Below, piece by piece: positions 47,001-54,969 of a stretch of 64,000 bases of DNA (the stretch's first letter is position 1; each line of letters opens with the position of its first letter). Source of the DNA: an uncultured Bryobacteraceae bacterium (GTDB taxonomy: Bacteria; Acidobacteriota; Terriglobia; Bryobacterales; Bryobacteraceae); NCBI GenBank assembly GCA_938027685.1, contig CALJAM010000002.1, positions 186,001 through 250,000 of the forward strand, given 5' to 3'. The position numbers and the translations under genes were made by a program. The notes beneath the pieces are model-generated. The model did no database searches. It saw only the letters and a list, made by a program, of their open reading frames with translations, and had not been told where the DNA came from.

Positions 47001-47535
47001 AGGGCGACCCTACGTCAAAGGGGCGCGTCCATCCCCCCGTGGTCAGGTTCAACACGCCCGGCGCAAGGCTGGAGAGCATGATCGGGTTACCGTCCTTGAG
47101 CGGCAATTCGAGAATCCGACGGTGATCCACCACCTGTCCGATCGAGGCGGTCGAGGCGTCCACTAGCGGTGCGTCGCTGACCACTCGGACCGTTTCCGTC
47201 GTGGGTCCGATCTCCAGCCTCACATTGAGGGTCACCTTTTCGTTCACTTGCACCGTGATGCCTTCTTGCACGAACCGCTTGAAGCCCGGCGCCTCGACGG
47301 TCACCGTGTACGTACCGGGTATGAGAAACGGAAGCACGTAGTCTCCGGATTGATTCGTGGTCGCTGTCGTGCGCACGTTGGTGGCCACGTTCACCGCGTT
47401 GACGCTCACGCCCACCACCACTGCGCCCGAAGGGTCGACCACGCGGCCCAGGATCTGCCCGCGCGTTTCCTGCGCACGAGCCGTCCCCGCGAGCAACAGG
47501 GCCAGGGATGATAATACAAGCGTCCTCCGCTGCAT
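44077..47535 (-). CDS. TonB-dependent-receptor-like protein with carboxypeptidase-regulatory-like domain (Oar-like)
   Basis: The 1152-residue protein has the same layout as the receptor at 5691: signal peptide (LVLSSLALLLAGTARAQ), CarboxypepD_reg domain (ILGRVVDPSGAVVVGVSVN) to about 110, plug at about 120-260, and a large barrel ending in Phe (LGLKLLF). Many stretches parallel the 5691 receptor (ELP...NPFMLS-type plug motif, DDWKLTANLTLSLGLRYE), so they are paralogues with different cargo. The ATG at 47535 has GGAGG five bases ahead and a promoter at 47554-47582. It converges on the GH2 gene, with the two stop regions overlapping. No SusD partner. Confidence 0.9.
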   Translation of the reverse strand: MQRRTLVLSSLALLLAGTARAQETRGQILGRVVDPSGAVVVGVSVNAVNVATNVRTTATTNQSGDYVLPFLIPGTYTVTVEAPGFKRFVQEGITVQVNEKVTLNVRLEIGPTTETVRVVSDAPLVDASTASIGQVVDHRRILELPLKDGNPIMLSSLAPGVLNLTTGGWTRPFDVGSPSSIAVNGTRTGSNEFMLDGAPNIQRTAVAYVPPPGVVEEFKIQTATFDASYGFTPGAAINVSLKAGTNALHGQLYHFLQNPKLNANKFFSNRAGLPKAVIRQNRWGGSASGPVYLPRLFDGRNRTFWMYGYEGIHGSDPRGTYTTAVPTEAQKRGDFSQLLALGPQYQIYDPFTTRPEAGGRYRRDPLPGNVIPPARINPVARKIADLWDPPNQQGTADGRNNWTTPGPEWDKYFNHVFRIDHNLGEKHRFFVRGNLNHRLQEYNRRFKDGQGNNFYRKNRGLAFDDVHLFNPQFLLNTRYSYTRFIEGTKPLQMGWDLAGLGFSANFIEQIRQVDPRGLKLPYINVSQYAVLADGTYNFRHNDIHDLAANFTRMVRAHTMRMGAGFRVYRENAFNFGQSSGAFNFGTTWTRGPLDTSPGAPMGQSLASFLYGLPDGGYFPINDSYAEQSKTWSLYFQDDWKLTANLTLSLGLRYELEEPLTERFNRTVRGFDPVSPSPIEAEARANYARYSIPEIPPDQFRVRGGLTFAGVGGLPRTLWRTDRNNLMPRVGLVYAWTRKTVIRTGYGIFFDPLGITRQHVNQAGFSRNTDFVASLDNGQTFIANLTNPFPMGLDRPVGAGLGLATFLGQGISYFEENLIAPYMQRWQFGIQRELPMQSVIEVAYVGNRGTKIRISRQYDPIPRRYLSTLPVRDQATIDYLAAQVRNPFYPLLPKTSLAGINVARSQLLRPYPHFTSVTAACNQGYSWYHSMQARFEKRFAQDYTFTLSWTWSKFMEAIGYLNETDPVPERVISDQDRTHRIAVTGLWELPFGRNKRWGSNVHPALSRLISGWQAQGIYQGQSGPALGFGNAIFFGNLKDIPLPKNQRTVDRWFNVDAGFERDPRKQLASNIRTFPTRFSGIRGDGMNNWDLSVIKNTALSEGMQLQFRAEFINAFNHTQFAAPNTTPSSTAFGMVTAETQWPRTIQLGLKLLF

Positions 47536-47553
47536 GCTCGCCTCCGGCCTTGC

Positions 47554-47582
47554 ATTCTAGCAGGGGCGCACCGGAGGATCAA
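47554..47582 (-). promoter_or_regulatory. Sigma-70-type promoter of the third receptor gene
   Basis: Minus strand: TTGATC (47582-47577), 17-base spacer, TAGAAT (47559-47554). The leader to the ATG would be about 12 nucleotides. The -10 matches five of six bases, the -35 four of six. Confidence 0.55.
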
Positions 47583-47636
47583 GAGTTTGTTGTCTTTTTT
47601 CAAACGCGGCTATTTTCGATCGGAGAAAGGACCGCC

Positions 47637-49523
47637 ATGAGACCGTTACGCGTGCTGATCGCATCGATGCCCTCCGCACTCGTCCTGCTTGCCCAGGCCG
47701 AGCCGCGCGAGTTGGCGCGTCTGCTCGAACCCGCACTGCACTCGCCCGATGCCGTAGCAATTGAATTGCGACGGTATCTGATCGTGCGCGCGCCCCGTTT
47801 ACCGGAGAGCGGGCCGGACTGGCCGGATGCGGCCCGCCGTCTGCGCGAGCGCATCCTGCGCGAAGTCGTCTTCCACGGTTGGCCGCCGGAATGGATCGAG
47901 GCGCGCACGACCTTCGAGGATCTCGGTCCGCTGCCGGCCGGCGATGGCTACCGCATGCGTAAGCTGCGCTACCGGATCGTCCCGGGCTTCTACGCCACCG
48001 CCATCCTTTACGAACCCGATCCGCTGCACGGCCGCGTGCCCGCCGTCCTCAACGTCAACGGCCACGTCGGCGCGCCCGGCAAGGCCGTCGAATACAAACA
48101 GAAGCGCTGCATCCATCTGGCGCGCCACGGCCTGCTGGCTCTCAACCTGGAATGGATCGGCATGGGGGAACTCTCCGGCAAGGAGAACTCGCACTGGTTC
48201 GGTGCGCACCTCGATCTGGCCGGCGCCAACGCCCTCGGCCTTTTCTACCTCGCCATGCGGCGCGGACTCGATTATCTCTGGGATCACCCCGCCGTGGACC
48301 GCGCGCGCATCGCCATGACCGGGCTTTCCGGCGGCGGCTGGCAGACCATCGTCCTTTCCGCCCTGGATGAACGCGTCGCCCTCGCTGCTCCCGTGGCCGG
48401 CTACGCTTCCATCGTCTCCCGCATCGAGAGGCCCGCGGACATCGGCGACATAGAACAAAATGCCACCGATTTGTTGACTTTGGCCGACTACCCCTTGCTG
48501 ACCGCCATGCGCGCCCCGCGGCCCACGCTGCTCATCTACAACGCCGAGGACGACTGCTGCTTCCGTGCCCCGCTCGTTAAGCCTTACGTCTTCGACTCCG
48601 TCCGCCCCTTTTTCGCGGGCGCACCCCACGCCTTCGCCTGGCACGAGAACACCGATCCCTCCACTCACAACTACCAGGCGGATAACCGCAGCCGGTTCTA
48701 TCGCTTCCTCAACCAACATTTCCGCCTCTCGCTCCCGGAGAGCGACGCCGGCGTCGAGCACGAAATTCGCAGCTTCGACGAACTCGCCGTCGGACTGCCT
48801 CCGGACAACCTAACCATCCTCGGCCTGGCGCGCAGACTGGCGGAAGGGCTGCGCCGCTCCTCACGCCCGCCGGCGGTCGCGCGCGCCGAACTGACCCGTC
48901 TGTTGCGTTTCCGCGGAACCGCCGTTACGCATGCTTGGGCGCTCACCAACACGAAGAACAAAGGAGTGGAAAGCATCGGTTATCGCTTCGCTTTCGATCA
49001 GGGCTTAAGCGCAACCGGCCTTTGGGCGAAGGCGATCGCCGCGCCCGCCGACGCTCCCGCGACCATCGTGCTGCACGACGGCGGCAAGAAAGCCGTCGGC
49101 GCCGAAGTCGCCGATCGCATCAACCGCGGCGAGCGCGTGCTGGCCGCCGATCTCGTGTTCTTCGGCGACGCGGCCCCTGAAAATCCGCCCGCCTACGCCT
49201 GGACCCAACTGATCGCCACGCTGGGCGAGCGACCGTTGGGTTTACAGGCGGCGCAGTTGATCGCGCTGGCGGACTGGCTGAGCGCCGGCCGTCCCGTGCG
49301 GCTGGAAGCGACCGGCATGCGCACTCAGGTCATCGCGCTGGCCGCAGCCGCGCTCGAACCAGCGCGTTTCCGACAGGTCGTAGTTCGGCAGGGAATCCGC
49401 TCGCTGGGCCATCTGCTCGAGGCGCCCGTCGAATACCGCACTGCGCCCGAGCTTTTCTGCCTCGATCTCTACCGGGAGTTCGACCTCGAATCGCTCGAAT
49501 CGCTCAGTCGGGCCTCACGCTGA
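47637..49523 (+). CDS. Exported alpha/beta hydrolase (acetyl-xylan-esterase-like)
   Basis: The 628-residue protein starts at the ATG at 47637 behind GGAGAAAGG; the frame from 47508 would run into the divergent receptor gene. A signal peptide (RVLIASMPSALVLLAQA) is followed by a hydrolase domain: the NVNGHVG oxyanion segment, nucleophile Ser231 in GLSGGG, Asp in NAEDDCC, and a His in STHNYQADN. The C-terminal 200 residues form a second, more degenerate alpha/beta domain without a clear nucleophile. Such enzymes remove ester groups from polysaccharides or act on other esters. It is divergent from the receptor with a 101-base gap that may hold promoters for both. Confidence 0.78.
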   Translation: MRPLRVLIASMPSALVLLAQAEPRELARLLEPALHSPDAVAIELRRYLIVRAPRLPESGPDWPDAARRLRERILREVVFHGWPPEWIEARTTFEDLGPLPAGDGYRMRKLRYRIVPGFYATAILYEPDPLHGRVPAVLNVNGHVGAPGKAVEYKQKRCIHLARHGLLALNLEWIGMGELSGKENSHWFGAHLDLAGANALGLFYLAMRRGLDYLWDHPAVDRARIAMTGLSGGGWQTIVLSALDERVALAAPVAGYASIVSRIERPADIGDIEQNATDLLTLADYPLLTAMRAPRPTLLIYNAEDDCCFRAPLVKPYVFDSVRPFFAGAPHAFAWHENTDPSTHNYQADNRSRFYRFLNQHFRLSLPESDAGVEHEIRSFDELAVGLPPDNLTILGLARRLAEGLRRSSRPPAVARAELTRLLRFRGTAVTHAWALTNTKNKGVESIGYRFAFDQGLSATGLWAKAIAAPADAPATIVLHDGGKKAVGAEVADRINRGERVLAADLVFFGDAAPENPPAYAWTQLIATLGERPLGLQAAQLIALADWLSAGRPVRLEATGMRTQVIALAAAALEPARFRQVVVRQGIRSLGHLLEAPVEYRTAPELFCLDLYREFDLESLESLSRASR

Positions 49524-49811
49524 ACACAACCGTCCTGACGCCGGCAAGTGAACTGGAAGCCGACAAGTCCACAAGGGCGGGCCGAGGCCGGCCTGAATGC
49601 ACAACCCTCGGACAGGACGAGCTGATTCCGCGCCGCCACGATCACAATCGTTCCGCTGACGGGATAGCCCGCGATTTGCCGGAAAATCGTTTTGGAGTTT
49701 CTCAGACGTGCTGTTGCACAAGACCGCGCAGGCCGGGAAGAATTCTCGAAACCGGCCGGCGGCTTGACGCCGGTCGCAAAAGGGGCGAAGATTGGAGTGC
49801 GAGGTGTCGCC

Positions 49812-50789
49812 ATGCATGTGCGCGCCGTGCTCTGCGGGTTGGCAGGGACGCTGGGGCTGGTATTCTCGCAGCTCCTTGCGCAGGAACTGATTTCAGCCAA
49901 GTCCGGCCTGGTCCACTATATCGAGGGCCGTGTCCTGCTCGATGGCGACACGGTCCGGCTCAAACCCGGCGAATTCCCCCGCCTCCCTGCCGGCGGCACG
50001 CTGGCCACACAACGCGGCCGCGCCGAAGTCCTGCTCGCCCCGGGGGTCTTCCTGCGCGTGGCTGAACACAGCGCGCTGCGTCTGCTCTCAGACGACGTCA
50101 CGGACACGCGTCTTGAGCTCGTGAGCGGCTCCATCCTCGTCGAGTGCGCGGATACGGTCAAGGGCAATCGGCTCGCCATCACGTTCGGCCAGGTCGCCAT
50201 TACGATCCGCTCGGACGGCCTCTATCGGCTCCACTCCGAGCCGCCCGAGCTTCGCGTCTACGATGGCGAGGCGACGGTGGAATCCGGCGGGCAGGTTTTC
50301 AAGGCAAAGAAGGGCCGCGCCGTAGCCCTCGACGGTTCGCTGCTCGCGCGCAAGTTCGACGTCAAGACGGGTGACCCCTTCCTGCGCTGGAGTAGGCGGC
50401 GCGCCGAAACGTTGGCTCTGGCCAACCTTTCTTCCGCGAAGGCGCTTCAGGAGTCGCGCGTCCGGATGCGCACCGGCGGGTGGATCTGGAATCCCTACTT
50501 CGACCTGTTCACTTACGTGCCCCATCGTGGCGTCTGGGCCAGTCCGTTCGGCTGGCTCTTTTACAGTCCGCGCGATGTGCAGGCGGCTTACGATCCTCCG
50601 CGTCGCTCCGTATGGTCCTGGGATCCCACCCCGCGTCACGACGCCAGGTTGGGCTACGGCACCATCAGCCCGACGCCCGCAGGCGCCTCCGGAACCGTGG
50701 CCGCCTCGGGTCCCCCTACCGCAGCCTCCTCAGGCTCGACTGCGCCCATCCCCCGCGAGAGCGGCAGCGCCGGCGGCAGGCCGCGCTGA
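49812..50789 (+). CDS. FecR-domain exported protein
   Basis: The 325-residue protein has a signal peptide (LCGLAGTLGLVFSQLLAQ) and a FecR-like domain from about residue 40 to 190 (LRLLSDDVTDTRLELVSGSILVE, LAITFGQVAITIRSDGLYRL, KAKKGRAVALDG). Unlike sigma-regulator FecR proteins, it lacks an N-terminal cytoplasmic anti-sigma segment and no sigma factor lies nearby, so it is probably a free periplasmic or surface FecR domain. The C-terminal half has aromatic-rich WNPYFDLFTYVPHRGV and a Pro/Ser-rich tail. A weak TTGACG-N18-AAGATT promoter (49764-49793) precedes it. The 288 bases upstream hold no other gene I can support. Confidence 0.78.
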   Translation: MHVRAVLCGLAGTLGLVFSQLLAQELISAKSGLVHYIEGRVLLDGDTVRLKPGEFPRLPAGGTLATQRGRAEVLLAPGVFLRVAEHSALRLLSDDVTDTRLELVSGSILVECADTVKGNRLAITFGQVAITIRSDGLYRLHSEPPELRVYDGEATVESGGQVFKAKKGRAVALDGSLLARKFDVKTGDPFLRWSRRRAETLALANLSSAKALQESRVRMRTGGWIWNPYFDLFTYVPHRGVWASPFGWLFYSPRDVQAAYDPPRRSVWSWDPTPRHDARLGYGTISPTPAGASGTVAASGPPTAASSGSTAPIPRESGSAGGRPR

Positions 50790-50793
50790 GGAC

Positions 50794-52929
50794 TCACTTC
50801 AGCGTCCGCTCGAAGAAGTCCAGCATGAGGGCGTTCAGGTGGCGGCGATTCTGCGCCCCATGTCCCTTCGAGGGATACAGCATCATGGAAAAACGTTTTC
50901 CTGCGCGCTGCAACGCCGCCGCCATCTGAATCGTGTTCTGCACCAGCACGTTGTCGTCCTCGAGGTTGTGGACCAACAGGAGCTCGCCCCGCAACGCCTC
51001 CGCCTTGTGGACGGGCGAGCTCCGTCGGTATCCCTCGGCGTTCTCCGCGGGCAGGCCCATGTACCGCTCGGTGTAAATCGTGTCGTAGTTACGCCAGTCG
51101 GTTACCGGAGCGCCGGCCACGCCCGCGCGAAACAGCTCCGGGGCATTCAGCATCGAGTACAGCGTCATGAACCCGCCGTAACTCCAGCCGTAAATGCCGA
51201 CCCGTTCCGGATCCACGAAGCCGAGCCCGATCAGGTAGCGCAGGCCTTCCTTCTGGTCCTCTAGCTCACGCGCACCCAGATTCCGGTAGATCGCCGCCTC
51301 CCAAAGATGGCCGCGCCCAGCCGAACCGCGATTGTCCAGTTGCCAGACCACGAAGCCGCGGTGCGCCAGCACCTGATCGAAGCTCAGTCCGGACCAGGCA
51401 TTGCGCACCGCCTGCGCATGCGGGCCGCCGTAAATCGCAACTATGGCGGGATACCGGCGCGCCCTATCGAAACCGGCGGGCTTGATCAGTCGCGCATAAA
51501 GTAGCGCACCGTCCGCGGTCCTCACCTGCACGAACTCGACGGGCAGGATCTCGTACTCAGCCTGGATCCTCGTGTCCGGAGGCCGCAGAACTCCGATTTC
51601 GTTTCCATCCGCCCTGCGCAGCACCGTTGAAGGCGGCTGCTCGAGGCTCGAGTGGATATCGAGGAAGTAGTCGGCGCCGGGGCTCATGCTGACGGCGTGC
51701 GTTCCCGCCGCGGCGGTGATGCGCTGCGGCGACCCTCCCTCGAGACTTATCCGGTAAAGCTGACGTTCCAGCGGGCCGGCTTCGGTCGAAAGATAATAAG
51801 CATAACCCGACTTTTCGTCCACCCCGACAAGCTCTGTAACTTCCCAGGGCCCGCGGGTAAGTTGAGCCAGAAGTTTACCTTCGAGCGAGTAACGATAGAG
51901 ATGCCCGTAGCCGTCCCGCTCGCTCCACCAGAGAAATTCCTTGCCGCCTTTGAGCCAACGAAAGTTATCCCGCACGTTGATCCAGTAAGGATCCTGCTCC
52001 TCGAGGATCACGCGGACCCGGCCGCCGGCTTCCGCCAGCAGCAATTCCTGCCGGTTCTGTACTCGGTTCAGCCTCTGCACCGCGATGCCGCTCCCATCGG
52101 GCGTCCAATTAAAGCGCGCCAGGAGCCTGTCGCGCGTATCACCGAGATCCAGCCATTGAGTCGGCCCGCCGGTGGCAGCCACCAATCCCAGGCGCACGTC
52201 GGCGTTGGGCTCGCCGGCCTTGGGATAACGCTGGGGTTCGTGACGCGCCGGCAGCGGCAGCAGATCCACCTGCGGGTAGAACGGCTGCCGGCTCACGTCG
52301 AATTGCAGGTAAGCGATCCGCTGTGAATCCGGCGACCACCAGTGCGCCGTGCCCAGCCCCAGCTCTTCCGGATACACCCAGTCCAACTCCGCGTTGCGCA
52401 CGGCCTCCGAGCCGTCATGCGTCAGCCGCGTGACCCTGCCCGAACCGACCTCCAGAACCCAGAGGTCGTGCCCGCGCCGGAAGCTCACCCGGCGCCCGTC
52501 CGGGGAGAGCTTCGGATCGCGTTCATCCTCGACCGTGCTCGTCAGCGCCGTCCATCCGCCGGCCCCCAAGCGGAACACGAACAGGTCCCCGCCTGCCCGG
52601 ATCAGCAGCTCCCGCCCGGAGGGAAACCATTGCACGTTCTGCTCCCGTACGCCGCGGTTCTCCCACGGGAAACTCTCCGGTGGCTGCGGCTTGACCGCTG
52701 CCGCGGCCAGCGCCGAAAGCGAGACCAGCTCGCGCTTGCTCCGAGTCGCGATGTCGTAAAGCCGGAGTTTACCTTCCTCGGTGTAAACGAAGCGCTGTCC
52801 GTCCGGCGCCCACACCGCCGAGATCGGAGCCGGCGGTCGCGCGCTCGCCAGAGCCTCCAGTGTTACCGGTTTCTTCTGCGCCGACGCGACCGCAGGCAGC
52901 AACACGATCCAAGTGAGCACTCGCAGCAT
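50794..52929 (-). CDS. DPP-IV-type S9 serine peptidase
   Basis: The 711-residue protein has a signal peptide (LTWIVLLPAVASAQ), an eight-bladed DPP-IV N-terminal propeller with the dipeptide-anchoring DWVYPEEL segment, and a C-terminal hydrolase with Ser583 in GWSYGG, Asp in HNLEDDNV and His in SKGHGAQ. DPP-IV-like enzymes release N-terminal dipeptides, often X-Pro. The ATG at 52929 follows GGGGGAG; the longer frame reaches into the catalase gene and is rejected. It converges on the FecR gene with only four bases between the stops. It follows the manganese catalase on the same strand after 119 bases; a functional link is not evident. Confidence 0.93.
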   Translation of the reverse strand: MLRVLTWIVLLPAVASAQKKPVTLEALASARPPAPISAVWAPDGQRFVYTEEGKLRLYDIATRSKRELVSLSALAAAAVKPQPPESFPWENRGVREQNVQWFPSGRELLIRAGGDLFVFRLGAGGWTALTSTVEDERDPKLSPDGRRVSFRRGHDLWVLEVGSGRVTRLTHDGSEAVRNAELDWVYPEELGLGTAHWWSPDSQRIAYLQFDVSRQPFYPQVDLLPLPARHEPQRYPKAGEPNADVRLGLVAATGGPTQWLDLGDTRDRLLARFNWTPDGSGIAVQRLNRVQNRQELLLAEAGGRVRVILEEQDPYWINVRDNFRWLKGGKEFLWWSERDGYGHLYRYSLEGKLLAQLTRGPWEVTELVGVDEKSGYAYYLSTEAGPLERQLYRISLEGGSPQRITAAAGTHAVSMSPGADYFLDIHSSLEQPPSTVLRRADGNEIGVLRPPDTRIQAEYEILPVEFVQVRTADGALLYARLIKPAGFDRARRYPAIVAIYGGPHAQAVRNAWSGLSFDQVLAHRGFVVWQLDNRGSAGRGHLWEAAIYRNLGARELEDQKEGLRYLIGLGFVDPERVGIYGWSYGGFMTLYSMLNAPELFRAGVAGAPVTDWRNYDTIYTERYMGLPAENAEGYRRSSPVHKAEALRGELLLVHNLEDDNVLVQNTIQMAAALQRAGKRFSMMLYPSKGHGAQNRRHLNALMLDFFERTLK

Positions 52930-53048
52930 AACTCCCCCGATTATAGGGGGCTTCGCTGCGCGGCCTCGCCGAGAGCGGAAGGCCGGTCGCGCCCACTGCG
53001 TGCGGCGAATGGGCCCACGACCGGCCTGCAACACGGAGCGCGGCTCCT

Positions 53049-53960
53049 TTAGCGGCCTGACGCCTTCTCGTACAGCTTGGTGGCTATCTCGAAGATCTCC
53101 TCCGGCGCGTACTCGGGAGAGAAAGAACTGGCGATGCCGGCCAGTCGCGTGAGATCGCCGCCTTGCGGCGGGCCGTCCACCACTCGCAACGGCTGCCCAT
53201 CCTGCGGGTGCGTGCCTTCCCAGATCAGAGCGATCTGCCTGTAATCCTCGGGGCTGAACCGGTAAAGATCCCGGTGCACGCCCCGCTCCTCGAACTTGCG
53301 GGCTTCGGCGAAATGCGCGTTGGGGATGTTGGGAATGGGCAGCATCTTTTTCATCTCCACTCCCGTTAACTGCTCGAGCGCCTTGGCGTAGGCCAGCGCG
53401 TGCACGCCGCCGCGCACGAACAGGTACCCCAGCATCTCGCGCGCCGCCGGGTTGTCGGTCATTTCGTAAACACGCAGCTTCTGCAGGCGCGCCCCGTTCT
53501 CCAGGAAGAAGTTGTGCAGCAGATCGAGGATCAGGTTGCCCGACGAGAACACGTAGTCGCCCCGCCAGGGCTGGCCCAGCGAATTGCCCACCAGCGTCGC
53601 CTGACCGGTCACGATGAAATGATGCGGGTTGATCCCCGGCGGCAGTCCCTTCCAGGGCGATTGCGCGGGATCCTCGGAGTTGTCGAAATCCTTGCGCGGA
53701 CCGTTGAGCAGCATGTTGACGCTGGCCGAGACCAGCTCGATGTGGCCCAGCTCCTCGGTGGCGATGTTGGCGATGAGCTCGTAGTACGGCCGCAGCTTCT
53801 CGCGGTTGCGGAAGTTGAACGACTGGTACATGTAGTTCATCAGGGTCGACATTTCCCCGAAACGCCCGCCCAGAAGCTCCTGCACGGCCGCGGCAGCCCG
53901 CGGGTCCGCCTCCGGCGCCGCGGGCAGCTCCACCTGCAGGCGATCGATGCGCAGAAACAT
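53049..53960 (-). CDS. Manganese catalase
   Basis: This di-manganese catalase converts hydrogen peroxide to water and oxygen without heme. The 303-residue protein keeps the metal ligands at the positions known for Thermus thermophilus: Glu36 (RFGEM), Glu70 and His73 (TEELGH), then Glu154 (FLEN) and His187 (GGVHAL). GGAGGT precedes the ATG at 53960. It is divergent from oxyR across a 121-base region with an OxyR-type operator, which strongly suggests peroxide induction. Confidence 0.96.
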   Translation of the reverse strand: MFLRIDRLQVELPAAPEADPRAAAAVQELLGGRFGEMSTLMNYMYQSFNFRNREKLRPYYELIANIATEELGHIELVSASVNMLLNGPRKDFDNSEDPAQSPWKGLPPGINPHHFIVTGQATLVGNSLGQPWRGDYVFSSGNLILDLLHNFFLENGARLQKLRVYEMTDNPAAREMLGYLFVRGGVHALAYAKALEQLTGVEMKKMLPIPNIPNAHFAEARKFEERGVHRDLYRFSPEDYRQIALIWEGTHPQDGQPLRVVDGPPQGGDLTRLAGIASSFSPEYAPEEIFEIATKLYEKASGR

Positions 53961-54022
53961 AATTCGCTACCTCCTGATTCGACTTCGGACGGCCTGTCGC
54001 GGGCCCGTCCCACTTCAGGTTA

Positions 54023-54051
54023 AGGGTAGGCCGCGCTTTCGAGGAAGCCAA
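54023..54051 (-). promoter_or_regulatory. Candidate promoter of the manganese catalase gene
   Basis: Minus strand TTGGCT (54051-54046), 17 bases, TACCCT (54028-54023). Transcription would start near 54016. The OxyR-type site at 54069-54083 would be centred near -60, a normal place for an activator; the poor -10 is what one expects of an activator-dependent promoter. Confidence 0.45.
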
Positions 54052-54068
54052 TGGCTACGATAACTGCT

Positions 54069-54083
54069 ATAGGCTGATTCTAT
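54069..54083. promoter_or_regulatory. OxyR-type operator in the catalase/oxyR divergent region
   Basis: ATAG, seven bases, CTAT is an exact match to the outer bases of the OxyR half-operator. The right arm overlaps the oxyR start codon (CTATGG), suggesting autoregulation. A second CTAT at 54067-54070 and a GATA upstream hint at an extended tandem site. Confidence 0.65.
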
Positions 54084-54969
54084 GGATCTCCGCCAGCTCC
54101 GCTACTTTCTGGCCGTGGCCCGCGCCCGCAGCTTCAGCCGCGCCGCCGAACAGGAAGGCGTCTCCCAGCCCACTCTCTCCGAGCAGATCCGCAAGCTGGA
54201 GCACAGCCTCGGCGTCCCGCTGTTCGAGCGCCTCGCCCGCGGGGTCCGGCTCACGCCGCCGGGGGAGCGTCTTCTTGCGCACGCCCAGGTCGTGCTTGGC
54301 GAGGTGGCGGCCGCGCGTCGCACCATCGAGGCGCTCCGCACCCGGATCGCCGGCCGGCTGGCGGTCGGGGCGATCCCTACCGTCCTGCCTTACCTGCTGG
54401 CGCCCCGCGTGGAGGAATTCCGCCGCCGCTACCCCGAAGTGGAGTTGCGGCTGATCGAGGACATCACCGCGCGACTGATTGCCGGACTGCGTACCGGCGA
54501 TCTCGACCTGGCGATCGTCAGTCTTCCCCTGCGCGAGCCCGGCCTCATTTGCGCCGAGCTGCTGCGGGAGCCCCTTCTCGCGGCGCTGCCTGCCGGACAC
54601 CCTCTGGCTGCGGAGCGCGAGCTCGACCCGCGCGCCCTACGCCGCGAGCGCTGGCTGTTGCTCCGGGACGGCCACTGCTTCCGCAAGGAGGTCTTAGCGC
54701 TCTGCCGCCGCTCTTTCCGCGATCCCGCCTCCCTGTTCGAAACCGATCAGTTCGCCAGCATCATCGCCCTGGTGGCGGCCGGCTTCGGCGTGAGCATCCT
54801 TCCGGCCATGGCCGCGGCGCAAGCGCGCGGTTGTTGCCTTGTGCCGGTGCGCGGCGCCCAACGCCGCATCGGTTACGCACGCCTGGACCGCGCCTTCATC
54901 CCTCCCGCTCAGCAAGCCTTCACGGCGTGGCTGAAAACGCTGGCGCGCCCGGGCGCTGCGCCCCCCTAG
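54082..54969 (+). CDS. oxyR: LysR-family peroxide sensor OxyR
   Basis: The 295-residue LysR regulator has an N-terminal helix-turn-helix (MDLRQLRYFLAVARARSFSR, QPTLSEQIRKLE) and an effector domain with the OxyR signature DGHCFRKEVLALC. Its two Cys fall at residues 199 and 208, the same numbers as the peroxide-sensing pair of E. coli OxyR; a GFGVSILPAM segment follows. It would form a disulfide on H2O2 exposure and then activate catalase. Divergent from the manganese catalase gene and probably autoregulated by the operator covering its start codon. It converges on the Gfo/Idh gene with four bases shared. Confidence 0.93.
   Translation: MDLRQLRYFLAVARARSFSRAAEQEGVSQPTLSEQIRKLEHSLGVPLFERLARGVRLTPPGERLLAHAQVVLGEVAAARRTIEALRTRIAGRLAVGAIPTVLPYLLAPRVEEFRRRYPEVELRLIEDITARLIAGLRTGDLDLAIVSLPLREPGLICAELLREPLLAALPAGHPLAAERELDPRALRRERWLLLRDGHCFRKEVLALCRRSFRDPASLFETDQFASIIALVAAGFGVSILPAMAAAQARGCCLVPVRGAQRRIGYARLDRAFIPPAQQAFTAWLKTLARPGAAPP

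Noticed and set aside
50794-54051. Single 1085-codon frame over the DPP-IV peptidase and catalase region
   Set aside because: The upstream part is a shadow of the manganese catalase; the peptidase signal peptide begins at 52929.
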